A stretch of 64,000 bases of DNA, taken from assembly GCF_004916895.1 (NCBI RefSeq), contig NZ_SNTZ01000009.1, positions 1-64,000 on the forward strand, given 5' to 3'. The notes beneath the pieces were generated by a model that saw only the letters and a program-made list of their open reading frames with translations, was not told where the DNA came from and made no database searches. The translations under genes and the position numbers were made by a program. Positions 7,581 to 17,600 of this stretch are shown here, one piece after another. Position 1 is the stretch's first letter. Every line of letters starts with the position of its first letter. Source of the stretch: Flagellimonas alvinocaridis (GTDB lineage Bacteria; Bacteroidota; Bacteroidia; Flavobacteriales; Flavobacteriaceae).

Positions 7581-8580
7581 TGGAGACTCCCTCAAAAGTC
7601 ATCTTTACAGGTTTGATGGTGCCATCGGCATTGAATTCCATTTTATCCATGCAGGTAACTCGATGGTCACGATCTAAATTGGGAATGGGCCTTCTGTGGT
7701 ATACGATAATCCATTCATCGGTTCCTGGTTTGTTTATCACGGAGTGATGCCCGGCTCCTGTTGCGATGTCCCCTTCTTTGGATTCCAAAATGGTACCGAT
7801 GCGTGTATAGGGTCCGGTAGCCTTATCAGACATGGCATAGGCCACTTTATAACTTCCATTGGTCCAACCACCTTCAGACCACATAAAATAATAGATTCCG
7901 TTGCGCAAGAACATGAAGGGGCCCTCCACGTAACCTTCTGGGGTTATCTCTTTGAACGTTTGGCCATCTTCCCATGGAAGAAAACCCGTAAAATCTGAGT
8001 TGAGCCTTCCAAGGTTGCAATGGCTCCAGCCTCCATAAAAGAAATAGAAGGTGCCGTCGACATCCTTAAAAACAAATTGGTCAATGGGTTGTGCATCATT
8101 GTAAAAATCGGAAACCAAGGGTTTGCCCAAATAATCTTCAAAAGGCCCACTGGGACTATCGGACACAGCCACTCCAATACCTCCAAAATGGTTGATATCG
8201 TTATTTGGATCATAGGAATCCCTGCCCGGTCTTTGAATATCATTCGCTCCAAAAAACAGATAGTATTTGTTCTCCTTCCCAATGATGGAAGGTGCCCAAA
8301 GTGCTTGTCTTAACCATTTGATTTTGGTGGTGTCCAGAATACTTTCATGCTTTTCCCAAGTAACCAAGTCTTTGGATGAAAATGCATCAAAGTGCAATTG
8401 TTTGTCATAATCATCCGAAAAAGTAGGGTAGACCCAATAGGTATCCCCAAATACAACTCCCTCAGGATCAGCATACCATCCGTCAAAAACGGGATTGTTT
8501 TGTTCTTCTTTGGAATCTTGGGCCAATATGCATACCCCAAACAATGAACAAATCACCAAAAAATAACCTTTGATTTTCAT
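7567..8580 (-). CDS. Glycoside hydrolase family 43, secreted
   Basis: A five-bladed beta-propeller glycosidase, probably acting on arabinose- or xylose-containing glycans outside the cytoplasm. I take the second ATG (8580), because MKIKGYFLVICSLFGVCILAQ is a good signal peptide whereas the longer form adds nine polar residues. Catalytic triad candidates: Asp in WYADPE near the mature N-terminus (base), Asp in PIDQFVF (pKa modulator), Glu in VEGPFM (acid). Length (337 residues) is that of a single catalytic domain without a binding module. No SusCD pair is near. The substrate cannot be named from sequence. Confidence 0.85.
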   Translation of the reverse strand: MKIKGYFLVICSLFGVCILAQDSKEEQNNPVFDGWYADPEGVVFGDTYWVYPTFSDDYDKQLHFDAFSSKDLVTWEKHESILDTTKIKWLRQALWAPSIIGKENKYYLFFGANDIQRPGRDSYDPNNDINHFGGIGVAVSDSPSGPFEDYLGKPLVSDFYNDAQPIDQFVFKDVDGTFYFFYGGWSHCNLGRLNSDFTGFLPWEDGQTFKEITPEGYVEGPFMFLRNGIYYFMWSEGGWTNGSYKVAYAMSDKATGPYTRIGTILESKEGDIATGAGHHSVINKPGTDEWIIVYHRRPIPNLDRDHRVTCMDKMEFNADGTIKPVKMTFEGVSNVPR

Positions 8581-8780
8581 ATCCTTATATGAATTTTGAT
8601 AAATCAAGTATAGACATTAAAAATGGATTCGGACCCATGGGTAGATATTTTTTTGGAACAGTAAGGGATTGACATTGTTTTTGAATACTAACACAGTTTT
8701 TTTTATCGTTATTGTAGGTAATCATGACAAACTATTAGCGACATTTTTCCTAAATTTAGTTTAATAACCCAGCGTGCTAC

Positions 8781-10970
8781 ATGACGATTGACCAATCTCT
8801 ATTTCAAAGAACCCCCGTACCAATAGCGTTATTGGATGCCCAATTGACTTTTGTGGATTTTTCAGATCGATGGCTCAACCATTTTGGACTATCACGAAAT
8901 ACTTTGGGAAAACCCTTTTTTGAATCCATGCCAAAATTGCCCGAAGAGCTAAAACTGGACATCGATTATTGCTTGGAAGGTGTCAGTTTTAGAACAGATA
9001 GCATGAGGGTGATTTTAGAAAATGGTGACAGTGTATGGTACGAATGGAAGATAGATTCTGTAAAAGACGACGATGAAGAGGTAAGCGGAGTGATCTTGGT
9101 TTTGGAAGATGTTACCGAAAAAAAGTTGGATGAGGCCCACTTGAAAAAATCCCAAGAGGTAGCCAGAATTGGTGGATGGGAAGTGGACCTATTGATGAAT
9201 ACCATATACTGGTCCAACATTACACGAGAAATACATGAAGTGTCGAATGATTATGTCCCAAATCTAGAAGAGGGTATCTTATTTTATAAGGAGGGGCATA
9301 GTAGAGAAACCATCACAAGATTGGTGAAGGAAGGCATTGAATACGGAACACCTTGGGATACAGAGTTGCAAATTGTAACGGCAAAAGGAAAAAATCTTTG
9401 GGTAAGGGCCATAGGTGAACCTGAAATGATCGATGGCAAATGTGTTCGAATAACTGGAACTTTTCAGGATATTGAAAGGCGCAAGAAAGCTGAGATTGAA
9501 CACAAGAATATCAGTAAAAGATTGGCGTTGGCTACAAAGGCATCGGGAATAGGGATTTGGGAATACGATGTTCAGAACAATGAAATATTCTGGGATCCGA
9601 ACATGTATATGCTCTATGGTATTGAAGCATCCAATTTTGAGGGAGTATATGAAGCATGGCAAGCTTGTGTGCTTCCGGAAGACTCGGAAAGGACCTCCAA
9701 TGCGGTACAGGATGCCATCGAAGGAAAAAGGGAATTCAACACTACGTTTAGGGTAAGATGGCCCAATGACGAGGTCCGATGGATAAAGGCGGAGGCCACA
9801 GTGATAAGAGATGAAAAAGGTGCCGCTTTAAGAATGATCGGGGCCAACACGGATATTACCGAGTTAAAGACTGCCCAATTGCAGTTGGTCACCAGTGAAG
9901 AGTCGCTCCAAGGAGCTTTTGAGAACTCTTCGGTGGGGATGGCATTGGTGGGTATGGATGGTAGGTTCATTCAGGTGAACCAAAGCTTTTGCCATAGTTT
10001 GGGCTATACCAATTCGGAATTGCTTAAATTGACCTTTCAGGACATTACCCATCCTGATGATCTGGAAATAGATCTGGCCTTGCTTCGCGAAGTTGTGGAA
10101 GGGAAACGATCCACATATCAAATTGAGAAACGCTATTTTGATAAAAAAGGACAATTGGTGTATGTGCTTTTAACTGTGACTTCGGTAAAGAAAATAGATG
10201 GGGAAATATCCCATTTTATATCGCAAATCGTGGACATCTCATCCAGAATTACTGCAGAAAAGAAATTAAAAGGCTTGTTGCAGTTGACCACCAACCAAAA
10301 TAACAGCCTTCTCAATTTTGCGCATATTGTTTCGCATAATTTGCGTTCCCACGCGGCCAACCTTACCATGATCAGTGAGTTTCTTTTGGATGAAACATTG
10401 GCCAAGGAAGAACGCAAAGATACGTTGACAATGCTGGGCAGGGCTTCCCACGGACTTAATGAGACCATTGCGCATCTTAACGAAGTGGTACAGGTGAAAC
10501 TGGAAACGGAAAAGAAATTGAAAGTGGTCCCTCTACGAAAAACCGTGGATAAGATTTTAATGGATGTACATGCCTTGATCAATGAGAACAATATCCAGGT
10601 TAGGGTAGATGTTCCTAATGAAATGAACATTAAAGGAGTCGCGGCCTATATGGAAAGTATCATCCTGAATCTAGTGACCAATGCCATCAAGTACCGTGAC
10701 CATAAAAAGGAATGTACACTTACCATTTATGCCAACGCTGAAGGACAGTACATTGAATTGATAGTAGAGGATAATGGACTTGGAATCGACCTAGAGAGGT
10801 ACGGCCAGAAGTTATTTGGAATGTACAAAACCTTTCATGGCAACAAAGATGCCCGGGGTATTGGACTATTCATCACCAAAAACCAAATAGAGTCCATGGG
10901 TGGACGTATAGAGGTTGAAAGTGAAATCAACATAGGAACAAAGTTCAGGGTAAAACTATTAAAAGCGTAA
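8781..10970 (+). CDS. Multi-PAS sensor histidine kinase
   Basis: A 729-residue soluble kinase with no membrane segment. Four PAS-like domains are read in order at about 1-115, 120-240, 240-360 and 370-490; the second and third have PAC-type ends (TGTFQDIERRKKAE, IGANTDITELK). The phospho-acceptor region is HIVSHNLRSHAANL (about 515-528), and the ATPase part shows NLVTNAIKYRD (N box), VEDNGLGIDL (G1) and GIGLFITK (G2). The H box with NLR after the His is common in Bacteroidota kinases. Six bases downstream begins a single-domain response regulator, the obvious partner. The signal is unknown. Confidence 0.88.
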   Translation: MTIDQSLFQRTPVPIALLDAQLTFVDFSDRWLNHFGLSRNTLGKPFFESMPKLPEELKLDIDYCLEGVSFRTDSMRVILENGDSVWYEWKIDSVKDDDEEVSGVILVLEDVTEKKLDEAHLKKSQEVARIGGWEVDLLMNTIYWSNITREIHEVSNDYVPNLEEGILFYKEGHSRETITRLVKEGIEYGTPWDTELQIVTAKGKNLWVRAIGEPEMIDGKCVRITGTFQDIERRKKAEIEHKNISKRLALATKASGIGIWEYDVQNNEIFWDPNMYMLYGIEASNFEGVYEAWQACVLPEDSERTSNAVQDAIEGKREFNTTFRVRWPNDEVRWIKAEATVIRDEKGAALRMIGANTDITELKTAQLQLVTSEESLQGAFENSSVGMALVGMDGRFIQVNQSFCHSLGYTNSELLKLTFQDITHPDDLEIDLALLREVVEGKRSTYQIEKRYFDKKGQLVYVLLTVTSVKKIDGEISHFISQIVDISSRITAEKKLKGLLQLTTNQNNSLLNFAHIVSHNLRSHAANLTMISEFLLDETLAKEERKDTLTMLGRASHGLNETIAHLNEVVQVKLETEKKLKVVPLRKTVDKILMDVHALINENNIQVRVDVPNEMNIKGVAAYMESIILNLVTNAIKYRDHKKECTLTIYANAEGQYIELIVEDNGLGIDLERYGQKLFGMYKTFHGNKDARGIGLFITKNQIESMGGRIEVESEINIGTKFRVKLLKA

Positions 10971-10975
10971 AACCA

Positions 10976-11377
10976 ATGAGTCAGTTGCAAAGTGCTTGTA
11001 TTGTGGATGACGACCCCATACACTTATTTGGGATGAAGATCCTCATGAAAAGGCTGGACTTTTCCGATGAGGTGTTGGTGTTCCAAAACGGCCAAGAGGC
11101 CATAGATGGTCTTTTGGATAGGTTAGGAGCAGGGAAACCGTTGCCTTTGGTCATTTTTTTGGATTTGAACATGCCTATCAAAGACGGTTGGGGCTTTTTG
11201 GATGATTTTGTTAAAATACCCCACCATAATAGGGAAAGGGTCACTATTTATGTGGTCAGCTCATCCATTCATCCATTAGACCAAGAGCGCGCCAAGAAGT
11301 ATGAGGTAGTGGGCAATTATATCATTAAACCCGTTAATGAACAAGAATTGAAGCAAATCTTAGTAGGGAAAGACTAG
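10976..11377 (+). CDS. Single-domain response regulator (CheY-like receiver)
   Basis: A 133-residue receiver with acidic pocket VDDD near residue 11, phospho-acceptor Asp in FLDLNMP near residue 61, switch Ser in VVSSS near 92, and Lys in IIKPV near 121. No output domain, so it probably relays phosphate or binds a partner protein. It follows the PAS kinase by five bases. Its TAG stop shares CTAG with the stop of the opposing outer-membrane gene, so nothing separates the two convergent genes. Confidence 0.9.
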   Translation: MSQLQSACIVDDDPIHLFGMKILMKRLDFSDEVLVFQNGQEAIDGLLDRLGAGKPLPLVIFLDLNMPIKDGWGFLDDFVKIPHHNRERVTIYVVSSSIHPLDQERAKKYEVVGNYIIKPVNEQELKQILVGKD

Positions 11378-13584
11378 AATTGTTTCAAGAAGTTGATTTT
11401 TACAATGGCCTGTTGTTCGGTTTGATTGCCATAAAGGGTCTCATTGAAGTCCCGATCATTGAACACCAAATACACAAAGGACAGTGGGCTGTATTCCCAT
11501 GAAAAACGGACATTGATGTTGGTGAGGTCGTTTTCCGTGTTCTTTTGAAGGAACCCAGAAAGTTGGACCCTAGGGTTCAGGGCCAAGCGGGACTCCAAGC
11601 TGAACAGGTCTACTTTTTTGCTGATATTTCCTGTCCCTACAGCATCAAACTCAATTCTATTAAAACTCCCACCCAAGGAAATATGGGGAAGGGGAGAGTA
11701 TCCTACCTGCGCATTGTACGAGGTCAAATCTCCATCAAAGTAGCTTCCCCACTGTACTTCTCCTCCAAAATTGAGTTTTTTTGAAGGGTCGCTGTTCCCA
11801 AAAACGGAATGTTGCACATAATCATACTCGCCAATGGGAACGGAAAGGCCCAGAGGCGTAAAGGTTTCGGTCAGATTTTGGAAAAAACTGGTAATCTCAT
11901 AGCCAAAATTCCCGCCATTTTGGAGGTTGAGGTACAAGGGATTTCCCGTTAACTGGCGCTCAATCAATTTTCCTGTGGAAGCTTGATGATAAAACTGGGC
12001 ATGCACACTGGGTTCATAGGCACGTAACCATTTCTTAAAAGGCATCTTTTCCCCTCGAAAGAACCGAGTGACTCCGGGTGTGGTCCCTATCACATCACTT
12101 CGGGAAACAAATCCCATTTCTGGATTGAAATCTTTAGTGATCACGGATTGGGTCCACCATGCTTTCCATTTGTTGGAAGTGTAATAATATTGAGCAATTC
12201 CGGAGAAACCGCCGCCACCTATTTCAGTGTTGCCCGAGTAGCTCAAAAGGGCGTTGATGGAATGTGGTTCGCCCAAGCGTATAAAAGCATCCACAGTTCC
12301 GGTAACGTTGGTGTTCTCCGAGCCATTCTTGGCGGTAACCAATGCCCCGATGCGGTTCTGTTTTCCAAAATTCTCCGAGTATCTTCCCACCAAAAAATTG
12401 GTTCCGGATATGGTGGAATTTCCTGCTTGGCGAATATAAATACCACCATAATTTCTTCTTGATGCACGATGCACAAAACGTCCACCAACATCAATGGGTA
12501 GTGGGTTCCCTTCGTTGTCAAGACCAATGCTTCGACTAAAAAAGGGCTGTACCACCATGGATCCACCTTGAGAGCGGTCACCAGGCCCCACATTGATTCC
12601 AAAAAGGGAAGCATTCTCCAGGAAAAACTGTCTCCGTTCTGGGAAGAATACCGAAAAACGACTGATATTGTTCACCTGTCGGTCGACATCGGCTTGGGCA
12701 AAATCGGTGTTCACGGTAATGTCCAAAACGTTGTTGGGGTCAATGGCCCATTTAAACTCTCCCCCTGCTTTCACATCCGTATTCTCATCTTCAATATCAG
12801 GGTTGTTTCCCTTATACCGATTGTAGGAGGTGAGGAGGTAAGGCTTTACTTGGATATTGGGCGTTGGCGGAGGTGGTTTAAGGTTGGTAAGCCTTCCTGC
12901 ATAATCCATTCTCGCCGCACTGAACGAACGTGGAAATGGGGAGAAAGCGGTAATCTCGTTGGTCAATCTTCGGTTACGATACAATTGAAAGCCCCATATT
13001 TGAGTGGGGTCATCGGTCTTGGGATATCTTAAGGTCTTCCATGGAATGGCAATTTCGGCAATCCAACCTTTGTCTGTCCGAGTAGTCCGGGTAGTCCATC
13101 TACCATCCCATTCAATATCGTAGTACATGGCATCAAAGGATAGGTAGTCCCGTTGCACACCATAGGGGTTGACCACTATGGACATGGCATTTCGCTCATC
13201 ATTGAACCCATCAAAACACAGGGTTACCAAATCATGGGTCCTAAAATTAAAATCACGTTTGAAATCCGTGGCACGAATGGCCTTTTTTCCCAATGAATCC
13301 TTGCAGAAAATCCCGAAATATAAATTGTCTTCGTCAAAAAGTACCTTGATTTCCGTATCGTGATTGGGAGCTTCACCTTGATAAGGGTCTACCTGGGTAA
13401 ACCTGGGGTGGGGCTTTGTTTTTGCCCAATCGGCTTCGTCCAGTATGCCGTCCACATTGATGGGACCCGAAGTCTCCATGGCTTCCAGCTTATTTTTATT
13501 GGGATTGGGTTTAAAAATTTCTACATCTTGGGAATAGGTCGTTAGGCTAACGAGAAAAAAGAACGATACGTAAAGGCGCTGCAT
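11374..13584 (-). CDS. CBM9-like / DUF5916 outer-membrane protein
   Basis: The N-terminal part (about 25-230 of the mature chain) resembles the family 9 carbohydrate-binding fold (INVDGILDEADW; WIAEIAIPW), followed by a long beta-strand-rich region of the DUF5916 type ending in an aromatic residue (NFLKQF), as outer-membrane barrels do. I choose the second ATG (13584), giving the signal peptide MQRLYVSFFFLVSLTTYSQ. In the family, members sit in the outer membrane, often near peptidases; ligand unknown. The gene is alone, convergent with the response regulator, and preceded by the terminator of the adhesin operon. Confidence 0.8.
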   Translation of the reverse strand: MQRLYVSFFFLVSLTTYSQDVEIFKPNPNKNKLEAMETSGPINVDGILDEADWAKTKPHPRFTQVDPYQGEAPNHDTEIKVLFDEDNLYFGIFCKDSLGKKAIRATDFKRDFNFRTHDLVTLCFDGFNDERNAMSIVVNPYGVQRDYLSFDAMYYDIEWDGRWTTRTTRTDKGWIAEIAIPWKTLRYPKTDDPTQIWGFQLYRNRRLTNEITAFSPFPRSFSAARMDYAGRLTNLKPPPPTPNIQVKPYLLTSYNRYKGNNPDIEDENTDVKAGGEFKWAIDPNNVLDITVNTDFAQADVDRQVNNISRFSVFFPERRQFFLENASLFGINVGPGDRSQGGSMVVQPFFSRSIGLDNEGNPLPIDVGGRFVHRASRRNYGGIYIRQAGNSTISGTNFLVGRYSENFGKQNRIGALVTAKNGSENTNVTGTVDAFIRLGEPHSINALLSYSGNTEIGGGGFSGIAQYYYTSNKWKAWWTQSVITKDFNPEMGFVSRSDVIGTTPGVTRFFRGEKMPFKKWLRAYEPSVHAQFYHQASTGKLIERQLTGNPLYLNLQNGGNFGYEITSFFQNLTETFTPLGLSVPIGEYDYVQHSVFGNSDPSKKLNFGGEVQWGSYFDGDLTSYNAQVGYSPLPHISLGGSFNRIEFDAVGTGNISKKVDLFSLESRLALNPRVQLSGFLQKNTENDLTNINVRFSWEYSPLSFVYLVFNDRDFNETLYGNQTEQQAIVKINFLKQF

Positions 13585-13721
13585 TTTTGCAATTTGGTTG
13601 AATGCTGGCAAAGCTAAAAAAAACGATGGGGTCCGCGGTGAAAAATCTTGTTAGATATTACGATATTGAGCATTAAGTTGTGATACTCTCAGCCTAAATA
13701 AGAAAACGTAAGGATATCTAT

Positions 13722-13754
13722 AAAAAATGCCCCACAGCTAGAGGGGCATTTTTT
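13722..13754. terminator. Bidirectional intrinsic terminator after porP/sprF
   Basis: AAAAAATGCCCC (13722-13733), a nine-base loop, GGGGCATTTTTT (13743-13754): a perfect stem with A/T runs on both sides. It lies 21 bases past the stop of the PorP/SprF gene and ends the adhesin operon. Confidence 0.88.
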
Positions 13755-13775
13755 AATTGCAAATAGACCTTGATT

Positions 13776-14666
13776 TTACATGCGTAATCGCATGAAGAGT
13801 TCATGGGTATTGTTGTCCAAACCATCAATGGAATTCTGGATGGAAGTCTCGTAGGCATACCCCAAGTTGAAACCATTACTTATGTTAAATAGGAACAAAC
13901 CACTGACGCTTTCATCAAAGCGATAGGATGCCCCAAATTCAAATCGTTCCCCAAAATCCAAGATACCGGTAAGTTCCAAAGATATAGGGGAGGCATCCAC
14001 ATAGCGAAACATTCCCATGGTCTTTAGGTCCAAAGTTTTGCCCAAGATAAAACTGTAGCCTCCACTTAGATAGGCGTGCATTCGGTCAACGCCTAAATAT
14101 GCGTTTCCATCCCGTTCCTGTAATCTATCAGGGGTAAGGAGTTTAGGAGCCGAAAGGGACACAAAGTATCTATCATGTTTCAAGTAGGCCCCTGCACCCA
14201 CATTGGGCGTAAACCTACTTTCATAGTTCATGAGCGTGCCATCTTGCCCCACACCGTAGGTAATCAACCCATCGGTGTTCGCATCATAAGAGTTGGCACT
14301 ACCCTTGATGCCAAAATAAAGGCGATGGTCTTCATTCAATTGGATGAAATAGGAAATATCTATGGCCACCCAAGTCTGCTGTTCGATAAAGGTGCGATCA
14401 TTGAGAATGGATGCTCCCAATCCCACATTCTTTCCAACGGGCATACCAAAGATGGCACTTTGACTCTCCGGTGCACCTTCTATACCTGCCCACTGGCTCC
14501 GAATTCCCAATGAGAATTCGGCAGCCTCGGAGCTCCCGGCAAAAGCCGGATTGTATATGTTCATGTTATACCGGTAAAAGGTATAGTTGGGGTCTTGTTG
14601 AGCACTCACAGTTGCGGTAAAAGCCATGGCCGCCAACAGTATCTGTAATTTATTAATTAGGTTCAT
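13776..14666 (-). CDS. PorP/SprF family type IX secretion membrane protein
   Basis: A 296-residue outer-membrane protein. The signal peptide ends near residue 22 (ATVSAQQDP). The mature N-terminus, YTFYRYNMNIYNPAFAGS, is the hallmark of PorP/SprF proteins. In Flavobacterium johnsoniae SprF is needed for secretion of the adhesin SprB, and similar genes often sit directly downstream of type IX cargo with a type B C-terminal domain. Here it follows the 1683-residue adhesin gene by 30 bases, so it most probably serves that cargo. Confidence 0.92.
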   Translation of the reverse strand: MNLINKLQILLAAMAFTATVSAQQDPNYTFYRYNMNIYNPAFAGSSEAAEFSLGIRSQWAGIEGAPESQSAIFGMPVGKNVGLGASILNDRTFIEQQTWVAIDISYFIQLNEDHRLYFGIKGSANSYDANTDGLITYGVGQDGTLMNYESRFTPNVGAGAYLKHDRYFVSLSAPKLLTPDRLQERDGNAYLGVDRMHAYLSGGYSFILGKTLDLKTMGMFRYVDASPISLELTGILDFGERFEFGASYRFDESVSGLFLFNISNGFNLGYAYETSIQNSIDGLDNNTHELFMRLRM

Positions 14667-14696
14667 GTCTGTATTGTGTGTTTTCTGTTGTTGTGG

Positions 14697-17600
14697 TTAA
14701 TAGTTGATAAAGATCCAGCCTTGTAATGGAGCACTTCCATCACCCAAATCAATGATGTATAGGTACGATCCTGCAGGAAGCTTTTCATTTCTACTTTTGT
14801 AGAAACCTTCCCAGTTGTTTCGGTAGGACCTCGTTGCAAATACTTCATGCCCCCATCTGTTGTAGACCGATACGGTGTTATTGGGATAATTGTCAATACC
14901 AGGAATGATCCAAGCATCGTTGTTGCCATCCCCGTTTGGGGTAAAGGCTTGTGCAGGCACCAAGGTAGGTTCATTGCTGGTTGGGAAAGCGTCATTGGCA
15001 TCTGGTACACCATCGTTATCATCATCATCATCCATGCTGTCTGGAATACCATCACCGTCCGTATCAACAGGAATGCTGGATGCATCCATTGGCTCCGTAC
15101 CTTGGGATTCTTCAACCTCATCGGAATAGCCATCATTGTCATCATCGGTATCGGCATTGTTTCCGATTCCATCCCCGTCGGTATCTGTGGTTTCCGAAGC
15201 GTCATTTGGGAAATCATCCTCGCTATCGGGAATTCCATCATTATCATCATCAGTATCCACGTTGTCACCAAGACCATCCCCATCATTATCCACATCGATT
15301 ATACCATCGTTGTCGTCATCATTGTCCGCATTGTCCCCAATACCATCTCCATCTGCATCGGAATCTTCATTGGGATCGTTAGGAAATGCATCCTCAGAAT
15401 CCGGTGTACCATCATTATCGGCATCATCATCGGCATTGTCTCCAACACCATCTCCATCGGTATCCGTATCTTCTGAATCATCTTTAGGAAAGGCATCCTC
15501 CTCATCTGGAGTTCCATCATTGTCATCGTCGGTATCGGCATTGTCGCCTGTTCCATCTCCATCGGTATCGGTATCCTCTGAATCATCCAATGGGAAAGCA
15601 TCCTCTGAATCAGGGGTTCCGTCGTTGTCATCATCGTCATCGGCATTGTCGCCAGTCCCGTCTCCGTCTGTATCGGTATCCTCTGAATCATCCAGTGGGA
15701 AAGCATCCTCTGAATCAGGGGTCCCGTCATTGTCATCGTCGTCATCGGCATTGTCGCCTGTCCCGTCGCCATCAGTATCGGTATCCTCTGAATCATCTTT
15801 AGGGAATGCATCCTCTGAATCAGGGGTCCCGTCATTGTCATCGTCGTCATCGGCATTGTCGCCTGTCCCGTCGCCATCGGTATCGGTATCCTCTGAATCA
15901 TCTTTAGGGAAAGCATCCTCGGAATCAGGGGTCCCGTCATTGTCATCGTCGTCATCGGCATTGTCACCAGTCCCGTCACCATCTGTGTCGGTATCCTCGG
16001 AGTCATCCAATGGGAAATCATCGTCGGTATCAGGGGTCCCGTCATTGTCATCATCGTCATCGGCATTGTCGCCTGTCCCGTCGCCATCGGTATCGGTATC
16101 CTCCGAATCATCCTTTGGGAATGCATCCTCGGAATCAGGGGTTCCATCGTTGTCATCGTCGTCATCGGCATTGTCTCCTGTCCCGTCGCCATCGGTATCG
16201 GTATCCTCTGAATCATCTTTAGGGAATGCATCCTCGGAATCAGGGGTCCCGTCATTGTCATCGTCGTCATCGGCATTGTCACCAGTCCCGTCACCATCTG
16301 TGTCGGTATCCTCGGAGTCATCCAATGGGAAATCATCGTCGGTATCAGGGGTACCGTCGTTGTCATCATCGGTATCCAAATCGTTTGGAATTCCATCCCC
16401 ATCGGTATCTTGGGCCGCTGCGATAGTCGCATTGTTCGTAGTGGCACTCAATGCATCGGAACCATCTTTTACCTTAAATGAGAAGGAGGTATAGTTGGCG
16501 CCAAATTCACCATTTTCGGTAGTGTACACCAAAAGGGTTACATCATCAATCATATCATTGATGGAAACAGGGTTTCCGTTGTAGGTCAATGTACCTTTTG
16601 CAGGCAATGAAATAATTTGAATACCATTGAAACCATCGCTTGGGTCATCATCGGAAAAGGTGAAATCTTCCGTGGCAAACGCGTATCCTGCATCTTGAAT
16701 GACATCTACGGAGATATTGCCTCCTTCGGGAGTGTCATTTACATTATTGATGGTAAGTGTAGCGGTCACAGTTTGTGTAAAGGACACCTCATCTTCAAAA
16801 TTGTAGGTGAAGCTATCCGAACCAGATTCATCCCCATCATGTTCATATGAAAAGGTTCCGTCTGGATTAAAGGTAAAGGAAGTGGCATGTGATGGACCTG
16901 AAATTAGATGGTACAACAAATCATCCCCGTCAATCTCCACATCGTTGGTGGAAACGTCCTCATTCAACGTATCGTTCTCATCCATGGTAAAGGCATCCGC
17001 ATTTGCCACGGGCAAGTCGTCTTTGGGTAAAATGGATAGGGTAATGTTGGCGGTTACTTTCTGGCCTTGATCATCCAACTCATAGGTAACGGTATCGGTT
17101 CCATTTTCATTGGCATTTGCGGTATACACTATCTGATTGCTTCCATTGACCACGGCATTACCCTTGGTGCCCTGTACTGTAATGGTCACGGTTGGGGTAA
17201 CGTTGGTATCGTACACGTCATTAAAGAGCACATCTATGGGACTGGATGTGGTATCCTCGTCCAAAATGGCCAAATCATCATCGGCGCTTACCACCAAGGT
17301 CACATCATAGGGACCAAAGGTTGCAGTTCCAGTATTTCCAGCGTTATCTTTAACTTCGGCATGAATGTACCATCCCGAGCCACCTGAAGCGAATGATGTG
17401 GTCTTGGATTGACTGTTGCTCCATGAAGTCCATGCAGCATTATTGGTAGCTGGGGGAGTGGCACTCTGAATTTTGGCAAAGCGTTGTACATCAAAACCAC
17501 TACCTCCGTTTTCATCGGCAAAAACCAATTGAATGTCCGTATTGGTATCCAGATTTCCACTGGATGGCGTTGCTGTTATGGTTGGGTCTGTGTTGTCATC

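Noticed and set aside
15316..16382. Possible CRISPR array
   Set aside because: Units are 105 bp, contiguous, lie in one reading frame and have no unique spacers or cas genes nearby.
15136..16494. A 452-codon Ser/Val-rich plus-strand frame and other long frames over the same place
   Set aside because: These are antisense shadows of the Asp-rich repeat array; GAT/GAC codons read backwards give ATC/GTC and similar, so open frames in several phases are expected.
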